Assembly: GCA_963691655.1 (NCBI GenBank)
Contig: OY829326.1
Span: forward strand, 115,913,388-115,977,387
Length of the DNA: 64,000 nucleotides
From: Toxonevra muliebris
Lineage: Eukaryota; Arthropoda; Insecta; Diptera; Pallopteridae
Reading direction: 5' to 3'
The translations under genes and the position numbers were made by a program. The notes beneath the pieces are model-generated. The model was not told the origin of the DNA. It made no database searches and worked only from the letters and a program-made list of their open reading frames with translations. This document shows positions 22,527 to 35,376 of this stretch, piece after piece. Each line of letters begins with the position of its first letter. Position 1 is the first letter of the stretch.

Positions 22527-22871
22527 ACGCGAACGCACAAAACCACTTTTCTTGCACGAAACAAAATGTCATATTTTAACGACAGTTGAATTCAAAAAAC
22601 AAAGTTTAAATCTTACAAGAAAATAAGTAAATAATGAAAAAATTAAACATATATTGTTTGCCTGACTACTTTTTTAGAATCTTTTGGTTCACAATCACCA
22701 TTTGCATTATTCAGAAATAGCAGAAGCTTCTACAGCGCCAGAAATTGAAAAGACAATTGCGTCATTAACTTGTGGAGAATGTAGTTACAAATTAAATAAT
22801 ATACTATTAATTAATTTTCAAATGTCTATTAAACATTTTCTATTTTCGTCATATTGAAAATTTGTTGACTA

Positions 22872-23294
22872 CGTCATACCAGACCTTTGTTTACATTTTT
22901 GCTTTGTTTACATTGAGACCATTTTTATAATTTAGCGCAACTGCAAATATATTTCTCATGCAAGATATCGTGTGATATCTTAGGATTTTTCATGGCCATC
23001 AGAAGCACGACAGAAGTGTACCACCATACATTTTTGTGGTGAAATCAAATAGCTACGTCGGTAATATTGCGTATTAAAGTGCACCGGAAGAAAAAAAAAT
23101 AAATTTTATGGCACAATTTTTGCATTTATTTATTATTATTATTACTAATTTATTAGAAGAAAAAAGTTTCACAATTTATTACATTTGTCGAAGAAAAAAC
23201 AATCGAATTTATATGAAAACGTCAGATGGAAACGTAAAAATATCTTTCAAGACACTGTAGCCAATCAGATCACAGCATGGGGTCTGGTGTGACG
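22872..23294. mobile_element. TA-flanked MITE, 423 bp
   Basis: CGTCATACCAGACC at 22872 and the inverted GGTCTGGTGTGACG ending at 23294 form 14-bp terminal repeats with one mismatch, each bordered by TA (22870-22871, 23295-23296). This is the pattern of Tc1/mariner-type insertions. There is no coding content. Confidence 0.6.
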
Positions 23295-23810
23295 TACATG
23301 TGCAGAAGATTTCACTTTTAAGCAGACTAGTTCACAATTTTGTATTCTATCATTCTTGCTGAAAGAGATAGAATTGTTTGGGGATTCCACAACGTTTTGA
23401 AGTATGAACCTAGCCACCACGTTTTCGAAGTAAGCATCCTACCACTTAATAAAACTTGTGAACAATGTAAAAAAAAAATGTTCTGCCATCTTGTTTTTTG
23501 GGAATATTTTTAGCGCTTTAAAAAAATCTTTTTTGAAGCGCTTTAAAAAAAATATGTATTTTTAAAAAGAGCACACATTACTAAAAAGAAAGAAGTACAA
23601 ATCTAAGAATGTAGAACATTGGCCGTTTTTTTTTAACTCATAGCGCGGCGAAGAGTCAGAGCACGGATAATAATTATTTTTTAGTTTATTTTTCAACAAA
23701 GTTTTTGCACAAAATGTATAAATTAATTGTCCTTAAATATAGATATATAGATATATATTATATAGATAAATATGAATAAAAAGGAATGTTAAAGAACGAA
23801 CAGCACAAAA

Positions 23811-23925
23811 AAAAAACTTTCCGGTACGACCAAGTCTGTACCTGTCCCCTCTCGTCTTTCTTTTCTTGCCTACAAACTCGACTTACCGACAAGAAAACTT
23901 GCCGAGTGGAAAAGGGGACTAACTT
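23811..23925. repeat. Dispersed repeat, copy 2 (partner 22186-22305)
   Basis: See the partner; the copies share the phrases CCGGTACGA, CCCCTCT and AACTTGCCGA with small indels. Confidence 0.7.
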
Positions 23926-23985
23926 ATTCCATTTTCTAAGTGTCTGGTTGTAAGGTTGAAAAGAATATAAGATTATTATATTATA

Positions 23986-24908
23986 CCACCTTGATTAAAA
24001 AGTTACCGGATTAACTACCGTGTGGCACTCACATCGTTCCGATTTGAGTTCTGGTTTTTTTTTTTTAAGTTGGTACATCTGTTGTTGATATTCCCCCTAA
24101 ATCTTAGCGTCATAGCTTGACATTTGCAAAAGCTACGTAGCCAAGAGTATATCTATCTCTGTGTGTGTTAGCGATTTTTTTTACAATTTTATTAAATTGT
24201 ATTGTATTGAACTTTGCGTAAAAACGGATTAAATGATGCACGAACGTTGGAAATGTTGGAAAAGTGTTTCGGCAACGATTCTCTAAAGAAAATGGTCGTT
24301 TACCAGTGGCGCGAGTGGTTCAAAAGTGGTCGTGAGTCAATCGAAGATGATGAACGCAGTGGCAGACTATCGACATCGAAAACTGACGAAAACGTTGATA
24401 AAGTAAAATAAATTTTGGTTAATAACCGCAAATTAACCATCAGAGAGTATTATTTGGGCGTTATGAGGCGTTTGCGTGAAGCAATTCCCCAAAAGAGACC
24501 AGAATTGTGGACAAAAAACTCGTGGATTTTGCACCATGATAACGCACCGTCGCACAGTGCCATCATTATTTGTAATTTTTTGACGAAAAATGCCACAAAT
24601 ACCATCCAACAGCCACCGAATTCCCTTGATTTGGCTCCCTGTGACTTCTTTCTGTTCAATAGAGTTAAAAATCCATTACGGGGAACGCGTTTCAGCAGCC
24701 GAGAGGAAGTAATGGATAAATCGCAGGAAGTACTGATGGATATACCGAAAACCGAATATAAAAAATATTTCGAAGATTGGATCAAGCGCTGGCATAAGTG
24801 TGTTGCAGTCGATGGGGCTTACTTTGAGGGGGACAATATTGATTTAGATGAATAAACTTTTATTTTTAATTTTCTGAATAAATTCCGGGAACCTTTTGAT
24901 CAAGGTGG
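23986..24908 (+). mobile_element. Internally deleted mariner element with TA duplication
   Basis: Inverted ends CCACCTTGATTAAAAAGTTA (23986) and, from the other side, CCACCTTGATCAAAAGGTTC (24908) are bordered by TA at 23984-23985 and 24909-24910. The length is 923 bases against about 1.3 kb for a full mariner. Confidence 0.92.
24214..24855 (+). pseudogene. mariner transposase, deleted and with a stop codon
   Basis: The first part (24214-24408) carries the N-terminal helix-turn-helix region with QWREWFKSGRESIEDD and ends in a TAA where family members read through. The second part (24415-24855) resumes after a deletion, at the equivalent of the YYLGVMRRLREAI segment, and runs to the normal end YFEGDNIDLDE. 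The second and third catalytic aspartates (HHDNAPSH and LAPCDF) are present with 34 residues between them. The first aspartate and the linker motif are removed by the deletion. The element is therefore non-autonomous. Confidence 0.9.
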
Positions 24909-24910
24909 TA

Positions 24911-27321
24911 TTCCTGGCTATTCCTCAATTTGATGTACTTACTCTAAAGAAAACATATTTAATTCCAACTGTTGCTGGGAAATTCCACATAAGTAGGAAG
25001 TAGAAAATAAAACTACTGTAATATTTATTTAAATAACTCATTCCTTTATTATAGATCAGATGTATTTATATATAATATATATATGCTTTCTTATTTTTAA
25101 TTAAATTTTTTGTTTTTTGTGTTTTTTGTTGTTTTTGAATACATTTATATGAAAAGTTCTTAAGAAAACCGTATAAAAAAGAAACATCACACAGAAAAAA
25201 ACGAATTAAGAAACGTCAAAAAAACAAAAAAAAAAATTAACACATTTAAAATTTTACAATTATGTAATTTCAGCATTGAGTTTTCTTACTTATATTCTTT
25301 TTTTTTTGTATGTATATTGTTGATAAAGTATCAGTTATTTTTATATATGTATCTTTATATAATTGTTTTGTATTTTCTTGCTTTGGTTTTTCCATTTGCT
25401 GTACTTTTTGTTATTGCTGCATAATTTTCATTTTTATTTAAACAATTGATTCTATATTTTTTCTGAATTTTTTTTATTTAATTTATTTCTTATAATTTTA
25501 TTTTTATTTTTTAATGTACACACGAAAAGAACTTTATTAATTTCTATATAAGTTTATGCATTTATTTTGTTTTTGTGTGTGTTTTGTTCATTAATTCAAT
25601 GAAAAATAAAAATGAAGTTCAAAATAATACTTTTATTTGTTTGCTTAAACGTTTTTGGGTAGATTTTATTTTTGGTTGGTAGATTTTTTTCTTACCAATT
25701 TTTTTTGTTTCTTCTCAAGAAATTTAACTAATTAATTAATTAATCATGTACATATTGTAGCGCCTGTAAATGTTAGTGTTTACTCTGGTTTTCTTTCTTT
25801 CTTAATTTCGGTTAATCTTAAATTAAACACAATTAAGAATTTTTTTGTTTTTCTTCTTCTTAGTTTTATTCCATTATTTTGTTTTCGTTGGTTTTCTAGC
25901 AACTAAAAAGAAAGAAAAGAAAGTAAATAATAATGAAAATTAAATAGATAACTAATAATGCATTGTTTGCTCTTCTTTGAATATAGTAGGTATATTTTGG
26001 TTTTCCTTTAAATTTTATTTGTTAATTTAATTTTTTTTTTTTTTTTAGTTATAAATTTGGTGGGACTAATCTGAGAAATTTTGTGTATTTTATTTAAGTT
26101 TTGTAGCAAATATTTGTTTGTTATTTTTCAAGTTTTTCTTCGTATTGAAATATAAACTGAATTATGTTTTTGGGGAAACTAAGAATTGGTTTTTTTTTTG
26201 TTTTTAATATTTCATACATGAGGCAAAATTAAATATAAAAATAATTACATTTCGTTTATTTTGTTGTTGTTGCTGTGTTTCTTATGTGTTGTTTTGTATA
26301 CAAAATATATTTATATATATATATATTTTAATGTATTCTTAAGCGCCAGCTTTCCGTTGCGCCTTTAAGGGTTTTACACTTTATTTTGTTTAGTTTTTTT
26401 TTTTTTTTAATGTTGTCTATGTAAAAAGTTTCTGTAGAAAATGTTTTAATATATTTACTCGTATATTTATTTTGGTATTTTATTGCAAGTGGTTTTATTG
26501 CGTTTTAAACTGTGTAGTTGCGGTTTATGTGTTTATGCTGTAATTGTTTTTTATATTCTTAAGAGTGTCCTGCACAATTTTTTTTTTATAGTACAAATAT
26601 ATTTTGTTTAAATTGAATTTTACATTTCAGATTTCCATAGATTTCTTCTACATAGAATGGTATAGTACTTTGTTATGTTGAGAGTTGTTACACAAGTAGT
26701 TGAAGTATTACATATTGTTATGATGAATTATAACTTGAAAATGGTCTAAGTCAATTTTGTCAGAATTGGTGTAAGAAGCATTGAAAAGGGGTTTTATTTG
26801 AATGGTCTAGAATCAAATGCTAAAAAAAGAAAAGAAGGTACAGTGGAAAGAGGAATTGAATTGGTCTTCAGAGCAGTGTTTTCACTAATTAACCGTAAAT
26901 CCAGTAAAGGATCATATTAATTACTGTGAATACTGAGTTCAGAGATCATCTTTTGATGGATTTAGAATGAGACTAATATGCTTTAAGGAATGTAAACCAT
27001 ATAAGCTTATATTTTCGTAACAGTATAGCAGCTCATTACTAGAACTTCTGATCATTTATTGCACTATTCTACTTTGTTTTTTTTTTTAGTTTTCCTGCTA
27101 CTTACACCAATGTTTATAGAAATATCGTTAAGAATTTTTGCATTTTATTATTCAGAAAATTCAGTATTTATAGAAAGTTTTAAAAAACTACTAAACATAC
27201 TCGAAACTACGTAGTTCAAAGAATACTATGCATATGAAAAGCTGATAATTTTGTAGCTTTAGATTTGTTATACAGTTTATATAATATTCGTAATAATAAC
27301 TTTTATTTGTAATTAAGGGTT
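24911..27321. other. T-rich gene desert
   Basis: Long T-runs on the plus strand and scattered AT repeats such as TATATATATA near 26300. No frame with a recognisable product. It could be non-coding intergenic DNA or part of a long untranslated region; nothing decides this. Confidence 0.5.
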
Positions 27322-28072
27322 TTATTGCGGTTTTTGATCGACTGCCGACTCGACTATAGTTGATCAGATCGATCAATTTTCATTTTTGAATTGTGTAATT
27401 TAATCGACTTGACTATAATCAATTAAAATAAGTTTTATTTTTAACTAAAAATGTATTATATTAATTTTATTTGGAAAATACAAACTTACATTTTAACCTT
27501 TATTCGAAATAAACATTTTGATCTAACAGCAAATTTCGGTAGCTGATCGCTTATGAGAGCTTAACCCTTTGCAGCGCGGTGGGTATATCCCACCTAGAAT
27601 GAAAATTCATTATCTTGAAAAGTTTTCAACGGATTGTTCGCATTAGTAAAACTTCTCCCTCCACTTGCCACGCATGCTCATCAGAAGGAGTCACTATGGA
27701 GAGGGTATTTGATATTTACAACATATATATTGTGTCCGCTATATTAAATTCGACATTTTGAATTTTAAAAATCTGATATCAAAATCGTAATCAGTGACCC
27801 CGAAAACCCCCGTATACCAATTTTCATATTGATATGAATAACTTTCACTGATTCAGTCCGCCATATTGGATCCGCCATTTTGAATTTTAAAAATCTGATA
27901 TCAAAATCGCAATTAACGACCATAAAAACATAAAAATATGACCATTGGATAAAAAAACAATTATTAGAAAAATGTGTGCTTGAAAGGGTTAAATTGAAAT
28001 TCACAATAAGCAAACTAAAATTAGCCGATCGTTCATCAATAACCATCGATAGTCGATTGAGATTCGCAATAG
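27322..28072. repeat. Outer inverted-repeat element around the piggyBac-like MITE
   Basis: TTTTATTGCGGTTTTTGATC near 27327 and, inverted, CTATTGCGAATCTCAATCGA near 28070 are diverged inverted ends, both leading into GATCGACT/ATCGACT phrases. The piggyBac-like unit sits inside. No target duplication is clear. Confidence 0.45.
27565..27988. mobile_element. piggyBac-like MITE with TTAA duplication, 424 bp
   Basis: CCCTTTGCAGCGC at the left and inverted CCCTTTCAAGCACAC at the right, each directly bordered by TTAA (27561-27564 and 27989-27992), the hallmark of piggyBac insertions. Inside are two direct copies of about 50-75 bases centred on CATTTTGAATTTTAAAAATC, at about 27750-27790 and 27880-27910. 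Confidence 0.8.
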
Positions 28073-29640
28073 GCCTCTAAATCTATTCATACATGTTGAT
28101 TCAAAACCGTTGGTTAGAGAGAGGTTAAAACAAACAAAAATCTAAGTATAAAGCATTCCAGAGTACAAAGCAATTTTGAAATATAGTAAGCTTTGCTACT
28201 GGATCCAGCCCAAACTAGAATACATATGAAAGCGTTTAATAAGTTAAATGAAAACTAGTTGCATAAATTAAATATAATCTAATTGTTTTTTTCCTTACAC
28301 ATTGACTATTGACTATGGGCATGGAATCACCTTGCACCTATAGGTATATTATATTCTGTATTTAAAACTAATACGAAGATCAAATGAGTTTAATTTAGAA
28401 AATTATATTTTCTTTGAAATTGCATTAATATATATACCATATATCATTTTAAATTAGTATATTTTTTTTCTTTTGTAATTTTTTAGTTAATTTGGAATCT
28501 AGTTTAATTTATTAAAAATAATTAAGTATAAAAATTCATGTAAAAAATTTTGTTTTGTTTTGTTTTTTTCTTGCCAATTACAAAAATAATTAGTATAAAA
28601 AACATTTATCATAAGTTCAAATTTGAATTTTTGTTTGGTTTTTTCTCTTTGTTTTAATTTATATGATAGGTATTAATTAATTTATTTTGTTATTTCTTTG
28701 TATTTATTTAAGAAATGCGAATAAAAAATCTACAATTTTTACATGCTAATAGTATAAATTTATATATATTTTTTCTCTTTCTGTTTTGTTTTCTTATTTT
28801 TTTCTTTTATTTGGTTTTGGTTTCAACTACATATTGAATTAGTGTTTTTTTTTTTATTAGTTTTTTTTTTTGTTTAGTTTAGTTTACTATATTTTTTAAA
28901 CTGTATCAAAGTGAATAAGTATATATTTGTTGTTTTATTTCCTTTAGTTTTAAAGCATTTATAAAACTTTTGTTTTTTTTTCTCTGTTTCAATTATTAAA
29001 ATTTTGTAAAAGAATTTGGTATTTATATGTTTTATTTGTTTATTTTTTTCTTTAAATTCAATTGTACAAAAATCACACTCAGATTATGCAAGTAAAAATA
29101 GTTGAATATTTCTCAATTTTATTTGTTTTTAATGTAATTTAAGTTACACATAAATTCATATTTTGTTTTTTATTTCTGCTTAAATTTGTAGAATTTTTTT
29201 TTTTTTTTACTTCTGTTTCGAAAACATTTCATTCGGTTTATATTTTTTATAGTTTGTATTTCTAAATATATGTATGCATTTATTTACGTTTTTTTTTTAT
29301 TTTTGCTTAGACCTATATAAAATTTATTGCAAGTTTTTCATTCTTAGTTTATGTTTTGTTTTAAAATTTTATTCTTTTGTGATACTGAAGTGAAAACTAA
29401 ATTGTTGTATTTACAAAAGAAATAATTTTAAAAACTTGTAACGAAAAAAAAACACAGTGCACTTTGTCGATTGCTGCATTGCCTTAAAACTTTTCAATAA
29501 ATCCATTCATTTATTCGTAAGGTCCTTTTTCAATTTATTTAAATTTTTATTTATATAGTGAGGAGAGTGAAGCAAATTGGATTTAAATTAACTGATTGGA
29601 ACCTTTCATAGTTCACGTTGCCATTTGCAATATATATTTT
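28073..29640. other. T-rich gene desert
   Basis: No gene or clear repeat structure is seen apart from homopolymer tracts. Confidence 0.5.
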
Positions 29641-30890
29641 ATTTTTTAAATTTTAAATGGTTGCACCCCTGCTCACGGTCGAACTATGCGGCGCCGTTTT
29701 ACTTGCTCATCTCGCCAAGTCCGATCGAGAAAACCTTGATCTCTGTACTGAAAGAAACTTCTTCTGGTCAGACCCACAAATCCTACTTGCCTGTCTGGAA
29801 AAGCTACCTTTCGTCAACAGTGTTGGCAACACCATTTAGCGACACGTTATCAGAAGTAAAAATCTTGTGGACCTAGGTACCCGCTGCTGCAATCCCCAAG
29901 AACTGGCATCCAACTCTCTTCGGTGGAATGGTCATGTGTGGCTTCAGTATTCTAGCCCAAAGCTACCGTTTCAGCCATTTAGCCTCCTGAGCAAAGAAAG
30001 ATAGTTGTCAATCTCCCAGTTGAGGAGAAGCCGGTTTACTCTATAGATTTTCATAGTTTCCACGCTCATTGCGCGTTCTCACATACGTGTTCCGTTTTTG
30101 CCACCATGGACTGCAACGGTGCATACATCTCAGCAAGGTATGTATTATTCAAAAACAAAATGTTCGATCTCGAATCATGGCGGCTTCTCGACTTCTGGTA
30201 TAGATTTTGTAGGTTATGTGGCGGTGTTTTTATGCTTCTCGAAAAAGGCCATACATTTAGAGTTGTGCTCCGATCTCACGATAGAGGCATTCCCTGCAGC
30301 TTCCGCAAGATTTATTGGTCGGAGAGGCAATGGCACCACATTCATCGGAGCTCACCAATTCATCAATAGAGAGCTTCTCAAGTTTTCGAAAGAAAAATAT
30401 TCTCCCCAAGGAGTTGACTGGGTCTTCATCCCTCCTAGTGCCCCTCACATGGGTGGTCTCTGGGAAACCGCGGTTAAAAGCTTTAAAGATCATCTTAAAA
30501 AGACTGCCAGCAATTATAAATTCAATTTCGAAAAGTTTTCCAGTCTCCTCTCTTGCATTGTATCGGTTCTAAATTTCCGACCTTTATCTCCACTCTCTCA
30601 CGACCCTAATGATATTTCAGCTCTCACTCCAGGTCACTTTCTGCGAGGCGCTCTAATCATGGCGGTTCCTTAATCAGATTCGGCTAACATTTCCCTAATA
30701 AACTGTTGGAAGAAACTGAAGGCTCTTTACCATCAGTTTAGCAGGAGGTGGAAGGACGAATACTCAAAACAGCTCCAGAAACGCTATAAATGGCAACATG
30801 CCCAAAAAGAGATAGATAGGGTCAATTGGTCATGATCAAAGACGAGCTGGTGCCTCCAAATGAATTGCGACTGGTCGCATATTAACGCTT
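29641..30890 (+). mobile_element. Decayed BEL/Pao retrotransposon pol fragment (RNase H to integrase)
   Basis: From about 29657 the frame shows TVELCGAVLLAHLAK and FFWSDPQILLACLEKLP, the start of a Pao-type RNase H region, broken by frameshifts until about 30010. At 30098-30673 an integrase-like frame runs: GIDFVGYV, CFSKKAIHLELCSDLTIEAF, FIPPSAPHMGGLWETAVKSF, then LNFRPLSPLSHDPNDISALT and GHFLRGA. The segment around the second catalytic aspartate is deleted (RRGNGTTFIGAH lacks the SD before NG). The tail continues past a stop at 30673 with NCWKKLKALYHQFSRRWKDE and LVPPNELRL. Not functional; no LTRs are seen. Confidence 0.85.
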
Positions 30891-31088
30891 CATCGCGGAC
30901 CCGATGGACATGCACGAGTTGCAGATGTCCGCACGCGATCCGATACACTCACACTCCCCATCGAGAAGTTGTGTGTTTCGCCGATCGCGTAAACCACCTA
31001 CAAACAAATTCTCATTCTTTTATTTAAAGACTTCTCTGCCTACCCCTGGTTTTTTCTTGTACTAAAGTCCTCTATCTTTACAGGTACG

Positions 31089-31283
31089 ATGTCTGGCGAC
31101 CTACACAAATGCCAGAAATGCCTTCGCCCAGACGACGCTTTACGCTATTGCAAGGGGTTCAGAGCTATGAACCCGGAACAGAGAGATGACGTTGTTACCG
31201 TTCACGGATATTGTCGAAACTGCCAAGTCCATTTCCATTCGACTGGATTCTGTGACTCACTAAATTGTTGCAAGCAGTGCTAG
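31089..31283 (+). CDS. Small Cys/His ORF downstream of the Pao integrase (unrecognised)
   Basis: A frame of 64 codons begins at ATG with MSGDLHKCQKCLRPDDALR and has the pattern C-x2-C, then YCKGF, then YCRNCQVHFHSTGFC, then CCKQC before a stop; the next bases read through in frame as a RHTMLNP-type stretch to about 31370. Such Cys/His patterns occur in zinc-knuckle-like proteins of insect retroelements, but the exact family is not certain. Immediately before the ATG lies TACTAAAG and, 20 bases on, CTTTACAG, which look like a branch point and 3' splice site, so the ORF may be the second exon of a spliced message of the retroelement. The internal TAG at 31281-31283 suggests decay. Confidence 0.45.
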   Translation: MSGDLHKCQKCLRPDDALRYCKGFRAMNPEQRDDVVTVHGYCRNCQVHFHSTGFCDSLNCCKQC

Positions 31284-31699
31284 TTTGGTCGCCACACGAT
31301 GCTGAATCCCATAGAATCCCAAGTACGTGGAAGGCGTTCGGCTGTTGCACAGAGACGGAGCGAAGGGAAGCATCGCATTTGAAAGAGTCATCCGCCCCCG
31401 GCATCGCTCAAGCTGCAAGTGTTCAACGATATGACACTCGACACATCACCCATTGCGTTGAGGCGAAGCTTGCTTGCTCAAGCCATCAAATCGCTTTCGT
31501 TGTTGAAGCACGCCAATCAAAGTATGCAAGAGTGCATTCGGCCCCAAGATGGCTAAACTCCTTTAGCCAATGCAATTCTTATTATAATTTTATTCCCCAA
31601 TTCTATTAAACAGATTTATTTTGGAGTTTTATTTAACTATAATTTAGTATGCCACTTTCTCTCTTATTCTGTTTTGAAAAAGGAAAGGAGTTCCCTGCT

Positions 31700-31925
31700 A
31701 TAAAATTATAAAATTATCTACATCACTGAGAGCTCAATAATAGAATTGGGAGCAGGAATCGATCTCCAATTAAAATTAATATATTACCGTGAAGCACACA
31801 GTGCTTTCTTAGTAGAAGTTCTAGCGGTTGAATACAAGGAAGAAATCTCGCTTAAGAATGTTTACTGATAGTCAAACAACTATGGAATCAATTTAATCTA
31901 ATAAATCAAAACGAATACTGCATCA
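31700..31925 (+). pseudogene. LINE RNase H domain relic
   Basis: One frame reads GAGIDLQLKLIYYREAHSAF then LVEVLAVEYKEE, and a shifted frame continues FTDSQTTMESI. The order glycine-rich strand, E-x-LA helix and DSQ is that of RNase H in I-like or R1-like LINEs. Stops and a frameshift are present. Confidence 0.55.
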
Positions 31926-32818
31926 TAAAGTTGAAAAGTTCTAAAAATACTTCATTACCACACATTCGTATTATTGAAACCCAGTAAGAAATTTTTGATC
32001 GGGTCAGTACCGGCCCAGTCGCTAGAAACCTACAGTTGGCAAAAGTCCGAAATGATAACATCTATCCACTTTGTTCTAGTATAAACACTCCAGTATTGGA
32101 ACTCGGTAACACTAGTTTAAAAATTCACAATATACTGACTAAAATTGAGCAAGTAGGAAATTGTTCTTGACACTTTGAAGCATTTAATTTGAAAACTACA
32201 TACTTATGTATAAAAGCTGTTTCATACATTATTTACAATTAGTCCAGAGTCCAATTTATGTTAATCCTTAAAGCACCTTTAAAGCCATCTGGAGCCAACT
32301 GTTGGTTGTGCAATAACATATAAAAACTGAGTCTCTTATCACCATTGCCAAGGTACTGGAATTTCTTATTGGGATATATTAAATCTCGAAAATGTAAAAG
32401 TGCTTAAAAATGACAATTTATGATTTCTGTTGTATTGACGAGAAAGTAATGAAATCAAGGGTAAGGTTCTTAAACGATTTGGTAGAATACAGATTCAGAT
32501 TACAGAAGAAGCCACAAGGTTTGAACTCAACTTATTGTTATATGGATTTTTAATTTAAAAGTTTAAAAAATAAGTATTGAAATATGAAAGAACTGAAGCA
32601 TACTGTTTGAATTTTGTACATACCTCAGAAGGTTTAGGCTTCTAAATTTTACTGAGTGTATATCATTGCTATTTGACATGGGAGTTAAACTCCATTTTCT
32701 TAAATTTAAATTTCAAATATGGTATTGGATATTGGATTCAATTTTGGATATTTGTTTTGCTATATTATTTTATAGAAATACATTTAGATTTAATCTTAAA
32801 ATAAAAAGTATTATTTTC

Positions 32819-32851
<33 letters not shown>

Positions 32852-35376
32852 GAACGTGAAACAAGAAAGAAAAACAGAAAAAGAACAAACATTCAGATTT
32901 TTGGAGAGAAATAAGAAAATATTAAATATTCTTTTTTGGTTTGGGGGTAGTTAAAAGTTATTAAAATTTACTCTTCTTAGTACTAATTATTTTATTAATT
33001 AATGTTTTTCTTTAATAGTAAATATATTATAAATATTATTGTATCCATTGATATGCAAGTATTTTTAATTTAGTTTACTCTAATAGTTATTGTTTTTGAA
33101 AACTTTGTGAAAAAATGTTAATTAAAACTGAAAAGATGAAAGGGAAAATTTATTAAAAATTCATTAAATAAATAGGATGTTCTTTTAAACCTATTATTTT
33201 AAATTAAATTTAAAATCATTCACTGAACTAAATCGAATTTAAAGGAATGAAGTTTTAAGAAAACCAAACAAACTCTACAGTGATTTATTCTTAATGGATA
33301 AAGATAAATTTAAAGTAAAATAACTTAAGAAACTTAATCATTTCTTATTTCCATAAAGGAAACAAAATCTATTTTAACATTGAAACAAAGAAACAAAATG
33401 CCGAATGATTTTAAAATATAATAATATATTGAATATATTTATAGGTTTCTTTTTAGTTTTTACATGAGCTTTTGTCCTTTGTTTGTCTACGTTTTTCTTT
33501 TTTTCTTAAGTATTAATACAAAAATTATAATTTTTCTAATTTTTTTTAATTTATTTTTTTTTTTTCATATTAGAAAATTAAAAAAATATTTTTATATCAG
33601 ACTACAATTTTCTTTAATTATTTTTTTTTCAACTATATGTTTATATAATTATATGCATGTATGTAAGTGTATATCAATGTGTATGTGTGTGTGTGTATGT
33701 GTAAATAATTATCGTACATAGTAAAAATTTATATAGTTTTAATAGTATTTATTTTTTTAGTTTTACTTTTAATACAATACAAAAACACTAAAAGATTTAA
33801 TAATTTATTTTTTTTCATATTCTCTAAAGATCTATAAAAAAATGTTTCTATTTTTGTTAAATAAATTTTAATATATATTTTTTTAACGCTAATTAGAAAA
33901 ATATGTTTGTTTTATAATTGTTATAATATTTTGTTTTTTAATAATACTAGTTCGACATAAGACTTTTGTGTATGTGTGTGTGTGTGTGTAAAAACTAAAA
34001 GGAGATTGCTTTAAATTATTATTATTTATGCACAAAAATAATTTGAACTAAGAAATTGATTGAAAAAAAAAAAATAAATATTTAGTTTTCAATTATTTTA
34101 CATTTACTTTAATTTTTTTACAGTGTACTTATATTAATAGCACATTTTTTTGTGATTTTTTGGGTATTAAAAATAATAAAAAACAACACTGAAATATTTG
34201 TGAAAAATAATTATGGTTTTATGTATTCTTTTTCTGTTTTTTATTTAAGAGTTTACATATGAAAAGTACAGTTATTCAGTTTTTAGTTTTTATTGTTCTA
34301 TAAAAATATTTGATTTTTTATTTTTTCGGTTTGTTTGTTTTAATTTGTAGGTATGTATATTTTCTCAAGTTTAATAATAATATTATGACTAAAAATTGTC
34401 TACAAGTACAAATATAAAATTGCTTTTCAATTATAATTATTATATTTATATTTTATCGGAAGGTAATTTTAAGTGTTGTATTTTTCTTTTGTTTTTTATT
34501 TCATTTCATTTCACTGTTTTGCTAAAAAAAAATTAAATTAATTCTAAACAACTGTGTCTAAATTGTATTTGTGTTGTTTTTCTTATTTTTCGTTATGATA
34601 TATTTATGTATGTATGTATGCAAATTGAAAATTATAAACGAATTTTGCTAATATTTCAAAGTTCTTTAAGTTTAAATTTGCTCTTATTTACAAAAACATA
34701 ATTTCTTGTAATATTTCGTGTTTTTTTGTCTTTAATTACAAATTATTTCATGGTATAAAAGTACAAAAAATTAATAATAATCTTTATGTTTTTCTTTTAT
34801 TTTATTTATTTTTGTTTTTTTATATATGTATATATTTTTTCTTTTCTAAAGGTACATAAATGTGTTTTGTTTTTCATGCAGGCTTCAATTTTTTTTTTTT
34901 TAATTATTATACACATAAATAAAAATTATAAATAAATAAAATTAGAAATTCTAAAACTACTTTACTTTACTTCACTATTCATATTTATTTTTTTGAAGCT
35001 TGTTTTTGTTTTTTGTTTTGCTTAAGATTTTTGCGCATGAAAGCTTGTTATTTTTAAATTTAAGTATATATTTATATATCTATACATATATAAGTATATG
35101 CATATATATATATAATTTTTTGCAAAAATTTTCAACACTAGCACATTCGATTCATTATTTTTTTGCCATATCAAACATTTATTTATACAAGATTTCATAG
35201 AAAAATATACTTACATATTTTCATAAGGAAAGTATCCAACAAAATAAAAATTGTAATTACTAACCACTTAATTTGTTGTAATTTAATCTTAAAGGAAGGA
35301 AACACATATATGGTAAAAGAAAAGAAAAATTTAATAAAACTAAAGGCTTGAGGAAATTTGAGTACGTACAAATAGC
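31926..35376. other. T-rich gene desert with microsatellites
   Basis: No gene is seen. A (TG)n tract lies at about 32820-32849, and shorter TG-rich tracts at about 33680-33700 and 33968-33990. Low-complexity T-runs dominate. Confidence 0.5.

Noticed and set aside
32820..32850. (TG)n tract as a possible regulatory element
   Set aside because: A common dinucleotide microsatellite in fly DNA; nothing ties it to a gene.
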